Shown here one piece after another: positions 1 through 11,547 of a DNA stretch of 64,000 nucleotides; position 1 is the first letter of the stretch, and each line of letters begins with the position of its first letter. Below the pieces are notes generated by a model that was not told where the DNA came from, did not search any database, and was given only the letters and a program-made list of their open reading frames with translations. The stretch comes from Microbacterium sp. MF43. GTDB lineage: Bacteria; Actinomycetota; Actinomycetes; Actinomycetales; Microbacteriaceae. A program made the position numbers and the translations under genes. The stretch is from assembly GCF_012847295.1 (NCBI RefSeq), contig NZ_JABBDY010000004.1, forward strand, positions 62,001 through 126,000, read 5' to 3'.

Positions 1-354
1 CATCCGGCTGCGGATGATGAAGCGATTGCCGGTCGGACCTTCTACCGAGAACCCTGCGCCCCGGCCGGGGACCACGTCGATCGTCAGGTGCGTGTACTTC
101 CAGTACTCGAACTGCGCCTCCGAGATGTAGACGTCTATGGGACGCGGCAGCCCGACGCCGAGTCCGCCGAGGTGAACATCGCTCGGGCCCACGATGAACA
201 TCCCCACCGGGTAGCACATCGGGGCGCTGCCGTCACAGCAACCACCCGACTGATGGAACATGAGAGCGCCGTGCTGGGCCGAGAGCTCACGGAGAAGGGA
301 TGCCGCGGCATCCGTCACCGCCACGCGTGAGTGGGTGGGCGTCGAAGTCACCAT
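1..354 (-). CDS. DUF779 domain protein, C-terminus cut by window edge
   Basis: 118 codons are visible and the reading frame runs off the left edge, so the C-terminus is missing. The protein contains a Cys-rich stretch (FHQSGGCCDGSAPMCYP, about residues 33-49) followed by YISEAQFEYWKYTHLTIDVVPG, which is characteristic of DUF779 proteins. The start is ATG at 354, with GAGGAGAT about 7 bases upstream. It lies directly downstream of the aldehyde dehydrogenase on the same strand, a pairing often seen in proteobacteria and actinobacteria. The conserved cysteines suggest metal or redox chemistry linked to aldehyde oxidation, but the molecular role is not established. Confidence 0.85.
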   Translation of the reverse strand, partial: MVTSTPTHSRVAVTDAAASLLRELSAQHGALMFHQSGGCCDGSAPMCYPVGMFIVGPSDVHLGGLGVGLPRPIDVYISEAQFEYWKYTHLTIDVVPGRGAGFSVEGPTGNRFIIRSRM

Positions 355-418
355 CGAGATCTCCTCAGGACACCGGCCGTTGAGCGAGCCGTGCGGGCGC
401 GCTCAACGGCCGTGGGGA

Positions 419-1969
<1,551 letters not shown>

Positions 1970-2060
1970 GCTGGTCTCCTTCGACGCTGCGCGACGGTGC
2001 CGTCGCTGGTGTGGTCGAAGGTAGAGGCGGAGAGGTTGCGAAACGTTGCGTGGGGCCGCG

Positions 2061-3392
2061 TCAGAGTGACTCGAGGCGCGCGATACGGGCGACGAGGCCG
2101 GCGCGCTTGGGTGAACGCGGTGGAAGCATCGACAGGCAGAGCTGCAACAGCTCGAGATCGTCGGCGCCGGCATCCGTCTCCGCGAACGCGAGGAGAACGT
2201 CGACGGATGCCTCGGCCATCAGCGCCTCGCGGAGCGTCGTACGAACCGACTCACGGAACTCCTCCACGCCGGGAGAGACCGAGTCGGGGAGCACGTCGCC
2301 GCGGTACGCGGCGAGCGCGACCCGGTGCGCACCGCGGTCGAGGAGTGACAGCAGCTGGTGCGCATCCGTCTCGACATCGGCGGCGAGCCGATACGGGCGC
2401 GATTCGGGAACGAGGCGCGGCGCAGCCTTCTCGAGCACCTTGCGCAGGCGCACCATCTCTGCGCGCAAGGTGACCGACGCGGACTCTCCGGCCCTCTCGC
2501 CGTAGACCAGCTCGGCGAGCCGGTCGGCCGATACGCCCTGTCGGTGCACCGCGAGCATGAGGACCAGCTCGGCATGACGCGGGCCCAGTTCCGAGACGGT
2601 GTCCGCGCCGTCGCCGGCGACTTCGAGGAGCGCGCGGTCCCGCCCGAGCACGCGGAGGATCGCCCGCCGCGGCTCGACCCGGCGGGCCGGACGTCGCGGC
2701 GGGGCGGGCTCGGTGCGGGCGCGTAGACGCGCGACCAGCAGCTCGGCCTCGATCGCGCGAGCCGTGGCATCCACGAGAAGCTGCGCCTGCGGCGTGACCG
2801 CCTCGGAGCCTCCAGTCACGTCGATCACCCCGAGGATCTTGCGCGTCTCGGGATCGTGCACGGGGGCCGCGGTGCACGACCAGAGCTGGACCAGGCGATT
2901 GAAGTGCTCGGCGCCGTGGATCTGCACGGACCGATCCAGGGCGATCGCTGTTCCGGGGGCGGCTGTTCCAACCGCCCGCTCCGACCAGTTCGCCCCCTCG
3001 ACGAAACCCATGTCGCCCGTCAGTGCACGCACGCTTCGATCGCCCTCGACCCACAGCAACCGTCCGGCGGCGTCGCCGACCGCGACGACCACGCCGGAAT
3101 CGGACGCCTCGCCCGGGAGGAGCAACCCGCGCACCATGTCGATCACCCCGGCCAGGGGGTGCCCCCGGCGGTAGGCCTCGAGATCGTCCGCCGTCAGATC
3201 GAGAGGTGGCAGCGCCTCGGCGCCGACGTAGCTCTCGAGCGAGCGCCGCCAGGACTCGCGCACGAGCGCGCGCACGCCCGCGATGCGAGCATCAGCGGTG
3301 TTACCTGCCACCAGCTCCTCGTGGGCGCGCTCGATCAGCAGACGGGAAGTCTCGGGCGACACTTCGCGTCGCTGCGACCACAGTGAGGACAC
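2061..3392 (-). CDS. GAF-domain transcriptional regulator with winged-helix C-terminus
   Basis: 443 aa. The N-terminal half (about 20-215) looks like the sensor part of acetoin/aldehyde regulators: [12 protein letters not shown], then a GAF fold with [37 protein letters not shown] and LGVIDVTGG. There is no AAA+ sigma54-activator domain and no Fis-type helix-turn-helix. Instead the C-terminal part (from about 265) reads as a winged helix related to SARP/OmpR-type domains: [14 protein letters not shown], a [15 protein letters not shown] helix and [13 protein letters not shown]. It is likely to control the downstream aldehyde dehydrogenase and perhaps the divergent alcohol dehydrogenase. Target and ligand are inferred from neighbourhood only. 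Confidence 0.85.
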   Translation of the reverse strand: MSSLWSQRREVSPETSRLLIERAHEELVAGNTADARIAGVRALVRESWRRSLESYVGAEALPPLDLTADDLEAYRRGHPLAGVIDMVRGLLLPGEASDSGVVVAVGDAAGRLLWVEGDRSVRALTGDMGFVEGANWSERAVGTAAPGTAIALDRSVQIHGAEHFNRLVQLWSCTAAPVHDPETRKILGVIDVTGGSEAVTPQAQLLVDATARAIEAELLVARLRARTEPAPPRRPARRVEPRRAILRVLGRDRALLEVAGDGADTVSELGPRHAELVLMLAVHRQGVSADRLAELVYGERAGESASVTLRAEMVRLRKVLEKAAPRLVPESRPYRLAADVETDAHQLLSLLDRGAHRVALAAYRGDVLPDSVSPGVEEFRESVRTTLREALMAEASVDVLLAFAETDAGADDLELLQLCLSMLPPRSPKRAGLVARIARLESL

Positions 3393-3511
3393 GGTGCTCC
3401 GATCGACGGCGGTGGAGCGTGGGTCCAGTGTAGGGGCGGGCCGATCGCGCCGTCTCGACTTCTCCCGGCGCAGGGGGAGCGCGCCAGCACCAGCAGTGCC
3501 AGTCTGGAGTC

Positions 3512-4579
3512 ATGACCGACAACACGATGAAGGCTGTGCAGTATCGCGAGATCGGCAAGGGTCCCGAGGTCGTGGAGATCGAGGTGCCCGAGCCCGGACC
3601 CGGCCAGATCCGCCTCAAGGTGACCGCTGCCGGACTCTGCCACTCCGACTGGTTCGTCATGGACCTGCCGGAGGAGAACTACGTCTACGGACTCCCGCTG
3701 ACCCTGGGGCACGAGGGCGCCGGCGTCGTCGACAAGCTCGGCGACGGCGTGGAGGGCGTCTCGATCGGCGAGGCGTACGCGATCTACGGGCCCTGGGGCT
3801 GCGGCCAGTGCCATGCGTGCGCGGAGGGCCGCGAGAACTACTGCCCGCGCGCGGCCGAGCTCGGCATCGCGCCCCCCGGTCTGGGAGCGCCCGGCGCCAT
3901 GGCGGAGTACGTCATCGTCGACGATCGCCGTCACCTGGTGCCGCTCGGAGACCTCGACCCGGTCGAGACCGTGTCGCTGACGGATGCCGGCCTCACGCCG
4001 TACCACGCGATCCGGGCCGCCGAGCACAAGCTCTACGCGGGTTCGACCGCGGTCGTCATCGGCGTCGGCGGCCTGGGCCATGTCGGGATCCAGATCCTCC
4101 GCGCCATCAGCGCCGCGACGGTGATCGCCGTCGACATCAGCGAGGACAAGCTCGCCCTCGCCGGGGAAGTCGGCGCGCACCACACCGTGGTGTCCGGGCC
4201 CGATGCCGCCGAGCGGATCCGCGAGCTCACCGGCGGGTACGGCGCCGAAGCCGTGTTCGACTTCGCCGGCGTTCAGTCGACGCTCGACCTGTCGAAGGCC
4301 GTCGTCGCGATCGACGGCTACGTGCACATCATCGGCATCGGCGGGGGCGTCCTGCCGACCGGCTTCTTCCAGACCCCCATGGGGGCCGCCGTGCGCGCAC
4401 CATACTGGGGCTCGCGCAGCGAGCTCATGGAGGTGCTGGACCTCGCGCGGGTCGGCGCGGTGAACGTCCACGTCGAGCGATACGGCATCGACGACGCCCC
4501 CGAAGCCTACGCGCGACTGCACCACGGTGACGTGCGTGGGCGCGCGGTCGTGGTGCCGTCGCAGGGGGCGGGCTCGTAG
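3512..4579 (+). CDS. zinc-dependent alcohol dehydrogenase (MDR superfamily)
   Basis: 355 aa medium-chain dehydrogenase. The catalytic zinc ligands are seen as CHSDW and GHEGAGVV, and the structural zinc loop as GCGQCHACAEGRENYC. The Rossmann nucleotide site is GVGGLGHVGIQ, followed by an acidic residue in AVDIS, which suggests NAD+ preference. The start ATG follows TGGAGTC. It is divergent from the GAF regulator with a 119-base gap that must hold both promoters. Its 3' end meets the convergent CCA-transferase gene after only two bases. Substrate is unknown; the nearby aldehyde dehydrogenase suggests a primary alcohol. Confidence 0.93.
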   Translation: MTDNTMKAVQYREIGKGPEVVEIEVPEPGPGQIRLKVTAAGLCHSDWFVMDLPEENYVYGLPLTLGHEGAGVVDKLGDGVEGVSIGEAYAIYGPWGCGQCHACAEGRENYCPRAAELGIAPPGLGAPGAMAEYVIVDDRRHLVPLGDLDPVETVSLTDAGLTPYHAIRAAEHKLYAGSTAVVIGVGGLGHVGIQILRAISAATVIAVDISEDKLALAGEVGAHHTVVSGPDAAERIRELTGGYGAEAVFDFAGVQSTLDLSKAVVAIDGYVHIIGIGGGVLPTGFFQTPMGAAVRAPYWGSRSELMEVLDLARVGAVNVHVERYGIDDAPEAYARLHHGDVRGRAVVVPSQGAGS

Positions 4580-4581
4580 CG

Positions 4582-6009
4582 TCAGCCGCGAGCGGCCCAC
4601 CACTCGCGCAGGCGGCGCTCGGCCTCGTCCTCGCCGAGGATCCCCTCGTCGAGCCGCAGGTCGAGCAGGAAGCGATACGCCTCGCCCACCTCGCGTCCAG
4701 GCGTGATGCCCAGGACCTCCTGGATCCGGTTCCCGTCGAGCTCGGGGCGCATCGCGTCGAGTTCCTCCTGCGCGGCGAGTTCGTCGATGCGGCGCTCGAT
4801 GTCGTCGTAGGCCCGGGCCAGGCGGCCCGCCTTCCTGGCGTTGCGGGTCGTGACGTCGGCACGGGTGAGGATGTGCAGCCGCTCGAGTTCAGCGCCGGCG
4901 TCGCGCACATAACGACGGACGGCCGAGTCGGTCCACGCGCCTTCGGCGTAGCCGAAGAACCGCAGGTGCAGCTCGATCAGCCGCGTGACGACCCCGATCG
5001 TGTCGCTGTCGAAGCGCAGCGCGTTCAGGCGCTTCCGCGCCATCCGCGCGCCCTTGATGTCGTGATGGTAGAAGGTGACGCCGCCGCCGGGCTCGAGCCG
5101 CCGCGTGGCCGGCTTGCCGATGTCGTGCAGCAGTGCGGCGAGACGGAGCGGGACGTCGGCCGGGGCATCCGGATTCCTGGACTGCTCGAGGTCGATCGCC
5201 TGACGCAGCACCGTCAGCGAGTGCTCGTAGACGTCCTTGTGGTGGTGGTGCTCGTCGACCTCGAGCTTGAGCGCCGGGACCTCGGGCAGGAACTCGCCGA
5301 TCAGTCCGGTGTCGACGAGGAGACGGATGCCTCGCACCGGGTCGGCGGTCGACAGCAGTCGCACGAGCTCGCCCTGGATGCGCTCGGGGCTCACGATCGA
5401 CAGGGTCTGCCGCAGCTCCGCCATCGCGTCGACCGTCGCCGGGTCGACGTCGAAGCCGAGCTGCGACGAGAAGCGGGCGGCGCGCAGCATGCGCAGCGGA
5501 TCGTCGCCGAAACTGACCGCCGGGTCAGCCGGGGTGCGCAGCCGTTGCGCGACGAGGTCTTCGACGCCGCCGGTCGGGTCGACCAGCGTGCGGGCGGGCA
5601 CGCGCAGCGCCATCGCGTTGACGGTGAAGTCGCGGCGGACCAGGTCGCCTTCGAGCGTCTCGCCGAACTCCACGGTCGGCTTGCGGGTGAGACCGTCGTA
5701 GCTGTCGGCGCGGTACGTCGTGATCTCGACGTGCTCGCCGGCGACCTTGGCGCCGATCGTGCCGAATGCGCGCCCGATGTCCCACTGAGCGGTGCTGATC
5801 GGCTTGACGATCCGCAGGATGTCGTCGGGGCGCGCGTCGGTCGTGAAGTCGAGGTCGTTCGTCGCGCGTCCCAGCAGCGCGTCGCGCACCGGACCGCCGA
5901 CGATCGCGAGGTCGTGGCCGGCCGACGCGAACGCGCGGGCGAGCGTGTCGACGACGGGGGAAGCGGCGAGCGCGCCGAGGCGCGCGATGCCCTCGGCCAT
6001 GTTGAGCAT
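4582..6009 (-). CDS. cca: CCA tRNA nucleotidyltransferase
   Basis: 475 aa class II nucleotidyltransferase that adds or repairs the CCA end of tRNAs using CTP and ATP. The head domain shows GGPVRD (38-43) and the metal-binding pair in DLDF (about 52-54). The neck region carries DDPLRMLRAARF, and a C-terminal HD domain is marked by ALLHDIGKP. The first ATG at 6009 and a second in-frame ATG three codons later are both possible starts; neither has a convincing ribosome binding site. This gene sits near oriC next to the murJ block in many actinobacteria, as here. The tRNA genes in this window do not encode CCA, which fits the need for the enzyme. Confidence 0.95.
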   Translation of the reverse strand: MLNMAEGIARLGALAASPVVDTLARAFASAGHDLAIVGGPVRDALLGRATNDLDFTTDARPDDILRIVKPISTAQWDIGRAFGTIGAKVAGEHVEITTYRADSYDGLTRKPTVEFGETLEGDLVRRDFTVNAMALRVPARTLVDPTGGVEDLVAQRLRTPADPAVSFGDDPLRMLRAARFSSQLGFDVDPATVDAMAELRQTLSIVSPERIQGELVRLLSTADPVRGIRLLVDTGLIGEFLPEVPALKLEVDEHHHHKDVYEHSLTVLRQAIDLEQSRNPDAPADVPLRLAALLHDIGKPATRRLEPGGGVTFYHHDIKGARMARKRLNALRFDSDTIGVVTRLIELHLRFFGYAEGAWTDSAVRRYVRDAGAELERLHILTRADVTTRNARKAGRLARAYDDIERRIDELAAQEELDAMRPELDGNRIQEVLGITPGREVGEAYRFLLDLRLDEGILGEDEAERRLREWWAARG

Positions 6010-6040
6010 GATTCGAGCCTACCGAGCCGCCTCCGCGGCC

Positions 6041-7561
6041 CTACGCCAACCGGAGGAACCCGGTGAACGCCAGCTCGCGCACCCGCGGCACCAGGTCGGC
6101 GCGGAGGGCCGAGGCATCCGCCCCGAGCAGCTCCGCGATCGCGTCGATCAGCACCCCGGCCGGCAGTTCGCCGTCGCACGCGCCCACGAGGGCCGCCAGG
6201 CCGGGGTCGACCGCGAGCGCTCGTCCGAAGCCGCCGCCCTGCCGCAGCTCGATCACGGTGGGGTCTTCCTGTCCGGGCACGTGGTGGCGCGCCTCGGTCA
6301 CATCGGGTGCGACGACGAAGACGGATGCCGCGACCTCAGCGTCCTCGAGGGACGACAGCCTGTCGTGGGCGGCGAGCGCGTCGGCCAGATGCGTCCCCAG
6401 GCTGTCGCCCGACAGCCCCTGATGCAGGCGCTCGAACCGCGAGAGCGTCGGCTCCCCCGACGCCGGCCGTCGCAGCAGCAGGTATCCGAAGCCGACCTCG
6501 GTGACCTCGCGCGCCGTGAAGTCGTCGAGCCAGGCATCCACGAGCCGGACGAACCCCGGCGTCCCCGCGAGCGTCCCGCCGTCACGCACCCACAGCTCCG
6601 CGTACGACAGCGGGTCGAGGCTCTCCCGCTCGACGACCCAGGCGTCCAGGGGCACCGGTGATTCCGCCACCCATGCGCGCACCCGGTCCAGCCCGTCGAC
6701 TCCCGCGCGGGTCTCCCAGTTGCCGAGCAGCTGAGCGACGCCCCCGGGCTCGAGGTGCGTCCCGACGCTTCGGACGAACGCCGCCACGACGTCGTCGCCC
6801 TCCATGCCGCCGTCGCGATACTCGTACGCCGGCACCCCGTCCACCCGCGGGGTGATCACGAAGGGCGGGTTCGACACGATCCGGTCGAATCGCTCGCCGA
6901 TGACCGGCTCGAACAGGCTGCCCTGCCGCACGTCGATTCCGTCCACCCCGTTGAGGAGCGCGTTCAGGCGCGTGAAACCGAGCGCTCGCGCCGAGATGTC
7001 GGTGGCGATGACGTGCGCGACGCTCCGCCGCGCCCGCAGCGCCTGGATGCCGCAGCCCGCCCCGATGTCGAGCCCCCGCGCGGCCGGAGTCGGCAGCTGC
7101 AGCGACGCCAACGTCAGCGAGGCACCACCCACTCCCAGCACGTGATCTTCGGGAAGCGGCCCGCCGAGGGCGGCTTCGTCGAGGTCGCTCGCGATCCACC
7201 ACTGGCCGGTGCCGTCGGCGTCGGCGTACGACTGCGGTCGCACCACCGCCAGCGGGCGCACCTCGCCGTCGGCGCGGGTCGCGAGGCCGAGGGCGACGAG
7301 GCCGTCGACGCCCGCTCGGGGGAGGGCGCGGGTGACGGATGCCTCGGCCTGCGGCATCCCGAGCACGAGGAGCCGGCCGAGCACGGCGAGCGCGTCGTCC
7401 CGCCCCGCCAGTGCGCGGTCGGCCGGCGAGCGCAGGCCTCGCGCGATGACGTCGTCGGCCGCGTCGCCCCACGCCGCGCGCAGCGCCTCGGCGGTGAAGC
7501 CGGCGTCGCGCAGGTCGTCGGCGAGGTCGCGGCACCGTGCGGGATCGGGTTCGGGAAGCAT
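6041..7561 (-). CDS. class I SAM-dependent methyltransferase with N-terminal DUF7059-like domain
   Basis: 506 aa. The middle part holds a Rossmann methyltransferase fold of the N6-adenine/glutamine type: GLDIGAGCGIQAL binds SAM, and NPPF is the catalytic motif. An N-terminal part of about 130 residues resembles the winged-helix-like region of DUF7059 proteins, and a C-terminal part (LVDAWLDDFTAREVTEVGFGYLLLRRP) is typical of this actinobacterial family. Substrate is not known; the NPPF motif points to amide or exocyclic amine methylation of RNA, DNA or protein. The ATG at 7561 was chosen because it opens the domain directly; a TTG four codons upstream is possible. It follows cca on the complementary strand and is divergent from the DUF6049 gene. 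Confidence 0.85.
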   Translation of the reverse strand: MLPEPDPARCRDLADDLRDAGFTAEALRAAWGDAADDVIARGLRSPADRALAGRDDALAVLGRLLVLGMPQAEASVTRALPRAGVDGLVALGLATRADGEVRPLAVVRPQSYADADGTGQWWIASDLDEAALGGPLPEDHVLGVGGASLTLASLQLPTPAARGLDIGAGCGIQALRARRSVAHVIATDISARALGFTRLNALLNGVDGIDVRQGSLFEPVIGERFDRIVSNPPFVITPRVDGVPAYEYRDGGMEGDDVVAAFVRSVGTHLEPGGVAQLLGNWETRAGVDGLDRVRAWVAESPVPLDAWVVERESLDPLSYAELWVRDGGTLAGTPGFVRLVDAWLDDFTAREVTEVGFGYLLLRRPASGEPTLSRFERLHQGLSGDSLGTHLADALAAHDRLSSLEDAEVAASVFVVAPDVTEARHHVPGQEDPTVIELRQGGGFGRALAVDPGLAALVGACDGELPAGVLIDAIAELLGADASALRADLVPRVRELAFTGFLRLA

Positions 7562-7676
7562 CCGTCCATTCAACCGTGCGTCGCCGCGCGGCGTCCCGTA
7601 CCGGATCCTCTGAGGGTCCAACCGTAGAATCTGACTCGACCGTGCGGTCCGGACATCGCACAGGAGCGACCTCAGC

Positions 7677-9899
7677 ATGACCGTGACCCCGTCAGGAAAG
7701 CCTGCCCGCCGCCGCGCCACCCGCGCCGCCGCGGCCCTGCTGGCGATCCTGACGGCGCTGGCCGTGCCCGCCCTGCCGGCAACGGCCGACACGGTCACCC
7801 CGAGTCCCACCCCGACACCCACGCCGCCCATTCCTTCGGGCACGACGGCGTTCACCCTCGCGCCCATCTCGAACGGCATCGTGTCGCCCGGCGATCCGCT
7901 GGTCGTGTCGCTGACCCTGCAGAACGAGACGCTCGTCTCGACCGCTGCCGTCACCGCGACCGTCTCGCTCGGGCGCGAGCCGGTCGCCGACCGCTCCGCC
8001 CTCGCCGAATGGCTGGACGGTGAGACCTCGGGTGTCACGACGCAGGCCGTCGCCACCGCGAGCCTCGAGCCGGTTTCGCCGGGAGCCACTGCCGTCACCT
8101 CGGCGCGCGTGGAAGCCGACGATCCGGCGCTCGCGGGTCTCGACCCCGGTGTGTACCCGATCGTGGCGACCTACCGGGGAGCCTCGGGGAACGTCAGCTC
8201 GACGAGCGCCGTCGTCGTTCCGCCGACCGACGCGAGGGAGATCGGGATCGGCGTGATGGTTCCCGTCACCGCCGGACCGCTGGCCGAGGGGCTGCTGACG
8301 GCCGACCAGCTCACGGCGCTCACCGCGCCGGACGGCGCGCTCACCGCTCAGCTGGACGGCGCCGAGGGCACCGCTGCGATCCTCGCGATCGATCCGGCGA
8401 TCCCCGCGTCGATCCGGGTCCTCGGGACGGCGGCGCCCGAGACCGCGACGACATGGCTCACGCGACTGGAGCAGCTGCCCAACTCTCGTTTCGCCCTCCA
8501 GTTCGGCGACGCCGACGTCGCGGCCCAGGTGGAAGCCGGGCTCTCGGCCCCGCTGGGGCCCACGTCGCTGACGGCCTACATGAACCCCGACGACTTCGTG
8601 CCGGAGCCCGAAGCCGACACGGACGCGGGCACCGAGCCCACGCCCCAGCCGACACCGACCGAAGACGTCGACCCGCAGGCCCCCGTGTACCCGACTCTCG
8701 AAGAGCTGCTCGACATCGGCGTGAATACGCGGGACGGCGTCTACTGGCCCCTCGCCGGCACCGCGACTCCCGGCGTCGTGGCACAGCTCGGAGGCATCCG
8801 CACCGGCGACCAGGCGTCGCTGACCGTCGTCCCGTCATCGGCGACCGTCGCCGGCGCCGATGGCGCGACCGTCCCCGCGCACGGGACCGCGGGAGACGCC
8901 GGCGTGCTCGCGTTCGACGCCGATGTGTCGCAGGCGCTGGAGCGCGCCTCCAGCCTCGACGAGACTTCCCTGCGCGGCGCGGCTCTCGCCGAGGCGACCG
9001 CGTATCTCTCCTTCGCGACATCCGAGACGCGCGGGGCCCCGCTGCTCGTCACCGTCGGGCGGGACGCCGACCGGTCACGGGTCTCGCTGGCGGCGACGAT
9101 CGACGCGGCCTCCGGCGCCCCCGGGGTCACGCCCTATACGATCGGCGGCCTCGCCAACTCGGCCGCCACCGAGGTCGAGATCGAGGACGCCCCGGAGCAG
9201 GCCGCGCGGACGGCCGCGGCATCCGCTCTCCTCCGTGAAGAAGCCGAGCTGGCGCGATTCGCGACGATCCTCGACGACACCAGCGTGCTGACCGGCCCGG
9301 AGCGTGCCGAGATCCTTCAGCTGCTCGGCAACGGCTGGCTGCCGAACGAGACCGGCTGGACCGCCGCGGTGGCCGCCCATCGCGCCCAGACCGACACCAC
9401 GCTGAACTCCGTCGGACTCGTGCCCACGCCGCCGATCGACCTGTACGGCGCGAACGCCGGGCTGCGGTTCTGGGTCCGCAACGACCTGCCCTATCCCGTG
9501 AACCTCGTGCTGTACGCCTCTCCCGACGACCTGCGACTCGACGTGCAGCGGGCGAATCCGCTGGTCGCGCAGCCGGGCAGCAACAGCCGCGTCGAAGTGC
9601 CGGTCCAGGCCCGGGTGGGGAACGGCGACGTCACCCTGCAGCTGCAGCTGCGCAGCCGCGCGAGCGTGGCGATCGGCGCGCCCGAGACCGTCGAGGTCAG
9701 CGTGCGCGCCGAATGGGAGACGTTCGGCCTCATCGCCCTCGGGGTGGTCGTCGGCGGACTGCTCCTGCTCGGCATCGTCCGGACCGTGCTGCGGGTGCGA
9801 TCTCGGCGCGCCGGCACGGCTCGGAAGACGGGGACGGATGCCTCGGCCGCTATCGAGCCGGCGCAGGGTCGGGCCGACGCGGAAGAGGTCGAGAAATGA
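7677..9899 (+). CDS. DUF6049 family secreted/membrane-anchored protein
   Basis: 740 aa. It starts with a basic region (KPARRRATR) and a hydrophobic core, then an Ala-rich cleavage-like site (ALPATADT), so it is exported. A large extracytoplasmic region has beta-rich N-terminal segments, a Pro/Thr/Glu-rich linker near residues 310-330 and long structured domains. One C-terminal transmembrane helix (FGLIALGVVVGGLLLLGIV) is followed by a basic cytoplasmic tail. The start has AGGAG upstream. The stop overlaps the murJ start (ATGA), indicating translational coupling. In actinobacteria this family is almost always directly before murJ, suggesting a cell-wall role, but no activity is established. 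Confidence 0.88.
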   Translation: MTVTPSGKPARRRATRAAAALLAILTALAVPALPATADTVTPSPTPTPTPPIPSGTTAFTLAPISNGIVSPGDPLVVSLTLQNETLVSTAAVTATVSLGREPVADRSALAEWLDGETSGVTTQAVATASLEPVSPGATAVTSARVEADDPALAGLDPGVYPIVATYRGASGNVSSTSAVVVPPTDAREIGIGVMVPVTAGPLAEGLLTADQLTALTAPDGALTAQLDGAEGTAAILAIDPAIPASIRVLGTAAPETATTWLTRLEQLPNSRFALQFGDADVAAQVEAGLSAPLGPTSLTAYMNPDDFVPEPEADTDAGTEPTPQPTPTEDVDPQAPVYPTLEELLDIGVNTRDGVYWPLAGTATPGVVAQLGGIRTGDQASLTVVPSSATVAGADGATVPAHGTAGDAGVLAFDADVSQALERASSLDETSLRGAALAEATAYLSFATSETRGAPLLVTVGRDADRSRVSLAATIDAASGAPGVTPYTIGGLANSAATEVEIEDAPEQAARTAAASALLREEAELARFATILDDTSVLTGPERAEILQLLGNGWLPNETGWTAAVAAHRAQTDTTLNSVGLVPTPPIDLYGANAGLRFWVRNDLPYPVNLVLYASPDDLRLDVQRANPLVAQPGSNSRVEVPVQARVGNGDVTLQLQLRSRASVAIGAPETVEVSVRAEWETFGLIALGVVVGGLLLLGIVRTVLRVRSRRAGTARKTGTDASAAIEPAQGRADAEEVEK

Positions 9900-11506
9900 G
9901 CCTGGGACGCGCGAGCGCGCTGATCGGCGCGGGCACGATCGTTTCACGACTGACGGGGTTCCTCCGTGCGGTCGTGCTCGTTTCGGCGGTCGGTGCCTTC
10001 GCAGAAGCCGGGAACGCCTTCGCCGTCGCGAACCAGCTGCCCAATAACATCTACGCGATCATCTCGACCGGCCTCATCAGCGCCGTCGTCGTTCCACAGA
10101 TCGTGAAGGCTGCGGCGCACGACGACGGCGGCCGCGCCTTCGTCTCGAAGCTGTTCACACTGGGCACCGTCGCCCTGGTCGCGACCGCGGCGCTCGCCAC
10201 CGTCGCTGCGCCGCTGCTCGTTCAGCTGTACGCCCCAGAGTTCGACCCGGAGGCCAAGGCGCTTGCGACCGCCTTCGCCTACTGGTGCCTTCCCCAGATC
10301 CTCTTCTACGGCCTGTTCGCGCTCGTCGGAGAATCGCTGAACGCTCGACGGGTCTACGGGCCCTACACGTGGGCACCCATCGCGAACAATGCGATCTCCA
10401 TCGCCGGTTTCCTGTTGTTCATCTGGCTCTTCGGACAGGGTGGCGCGCCCTCGGAATGGACCCCGGAGATGATCGCCCTCCTCGGGGGCACCGCCACGCT
10501 CGGGATCGTCGTCCAGACCGGCATCCTCTTCGTCTTCTGGCGCCGGACGGGTTTGCACGTACGTCCCGACTTCGCCTGGCGGGGCGTCGGCCTCGGGCAG
10601 ATCGGCAGGCTCGCGGGGTGGACGTTCCTCATGGTGGTGGCGAGCCAGCTCGCCGGCCTGGTGCAGTCACGAGCGCTCTCCAGGATTCCCGACGGCGATC
10701 CGAGCATCTTCGCCTCGCAGAACGCCTGGCTCCTGTTCATGCTCCCCTACTCGATCATCGTGCTGTCGATCGGAACCCCGTACTTCACTCAGTTGAGCGA
10801 GCACGCCCAAGCCGGCCGCGACAAGGAGGTTCGCGCGGATGTCGGCACGAGCATCCGCACCATCGGCCTGTTCATCGTGGCGGCAACGGCCGCGCTCGTC
10901 GCCGCTGCCGTCCCGGCATCGCGGATCTTCACCGACACCCAGGCGCAGGCGGTCGCAGCGGGGCAGCTGCTGCTCTGCTTCCTCGTCGGCCTGATCCCTC
11001 TCGCCGTGCTCTTCGTCATCCAGCGGACGTTCTACGCGTACCACGACACCCGCACGCCGTTCGTGTTCACCATGGTCCAGTGCCTCCTCGTGGTCGCGAC
11101 CGCGCTGCTGGCGAGCTGGGCCGTCGGCGCCCGGCTGCTTCCCGTCTCTTCGCTCGCGGCGGCGGTGGCCCTGGGACAGTCTCTCGCCGGCATCATCCAG
11201 CTCGTCGTGGCTGTCTGGCTCCTGCAGCGCCGCATGGGCGGGCTTGCGATCGGATCGTGGATGCTGTCACTGGGGCGCTTCGCCCTCGCCGCGATCCCCG
11301 CGGCGGCAGCCGGGTGGCTGACCTTCCAGCTTCTCGGCGGAGCGGACGGCTGGACAACCTCCCACCAGCTCCTCGGCGCGCTCGGAGCGGCCATCATCGG
11401 AGTCGTCGTGCTCATCGTCTACGCCGCCTTCCTCGCTCTCCTGCGCGCGCCGGAGCTCTCGACGGCAGCCCGTCTGGTGCGACGCTTCCTTCCCGGTCGC
11501 CGCTGA
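9896..11506 (+). CDS. murJ: lipid II flippase MurJ
   Basis: 536 aa polytopic membrane protein of the MOP superfamily, which moves lipid II to the outer face of the membrane for peptidoglycan synthesis. Family signals are the N-terminal ASALIGAGTIVSRLTGFLR with arginines lining the central cavity, and the repeated transmembrane segments, about 14 by eye. It lacks the kinase-like C-terminal extension of mycobacterial MurJ (MviN). The start ATG overlaps the DUF6049 stop by four bases. Its product should work with the penicillin-binding protein and RodA/FtsW-type polymerase encoded near 44-46 kb. Confidence 0.95.
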   Translation: MSLGRASALIGAGTIVSRLTGFLRAVVLVSAVGAFAEAGNAFAVANQLPNNIYAIISTGLISAVVVPQIVKAAAHDDGGRAFVSKLFTLGTVALVATAALATVAAPLLVQLYAPEFDPEAKALATAFAYWCLPQILFYGLFALVGESLNARRVYGPYTWAPIANNAISIAGFLLFIWLFGQGGAPSEWTPEMIALLGGTATLGIVVQTGILFVFWRRTGLHVRPDFAWRGVGLGQIGRLAGWTFLMVVASQLAGLVQSRALSRIPDGDPSIFASQNAWLLFMLPYSIIVLSIGTPYFTQLSEHAQAGRDKEVRADVGTSIRTIGLFIVAATAALVAAAVPASRIFTDTQAQAVAAGQLLLCFLVGLIPLAVLFVIQRTFYAYHDTRTPFVFTMVQCLLVVATALLASWAVGARLLPVSSLAAAVALGQSLAGIIQLVVAVWLLQRRMGGLAIGSWMLSLGRFALAAIPAAAAGWLTFQLLGGADGWTTSHQLLGALGAAIIGVVVLIVYAAFLALLRAPELSTAARLVRRFLPGRR

Positions 11507-11547
11507 TTCCGCGGGGTCGGCGGCAGGCCGTCACCGACCCGCTGTGC

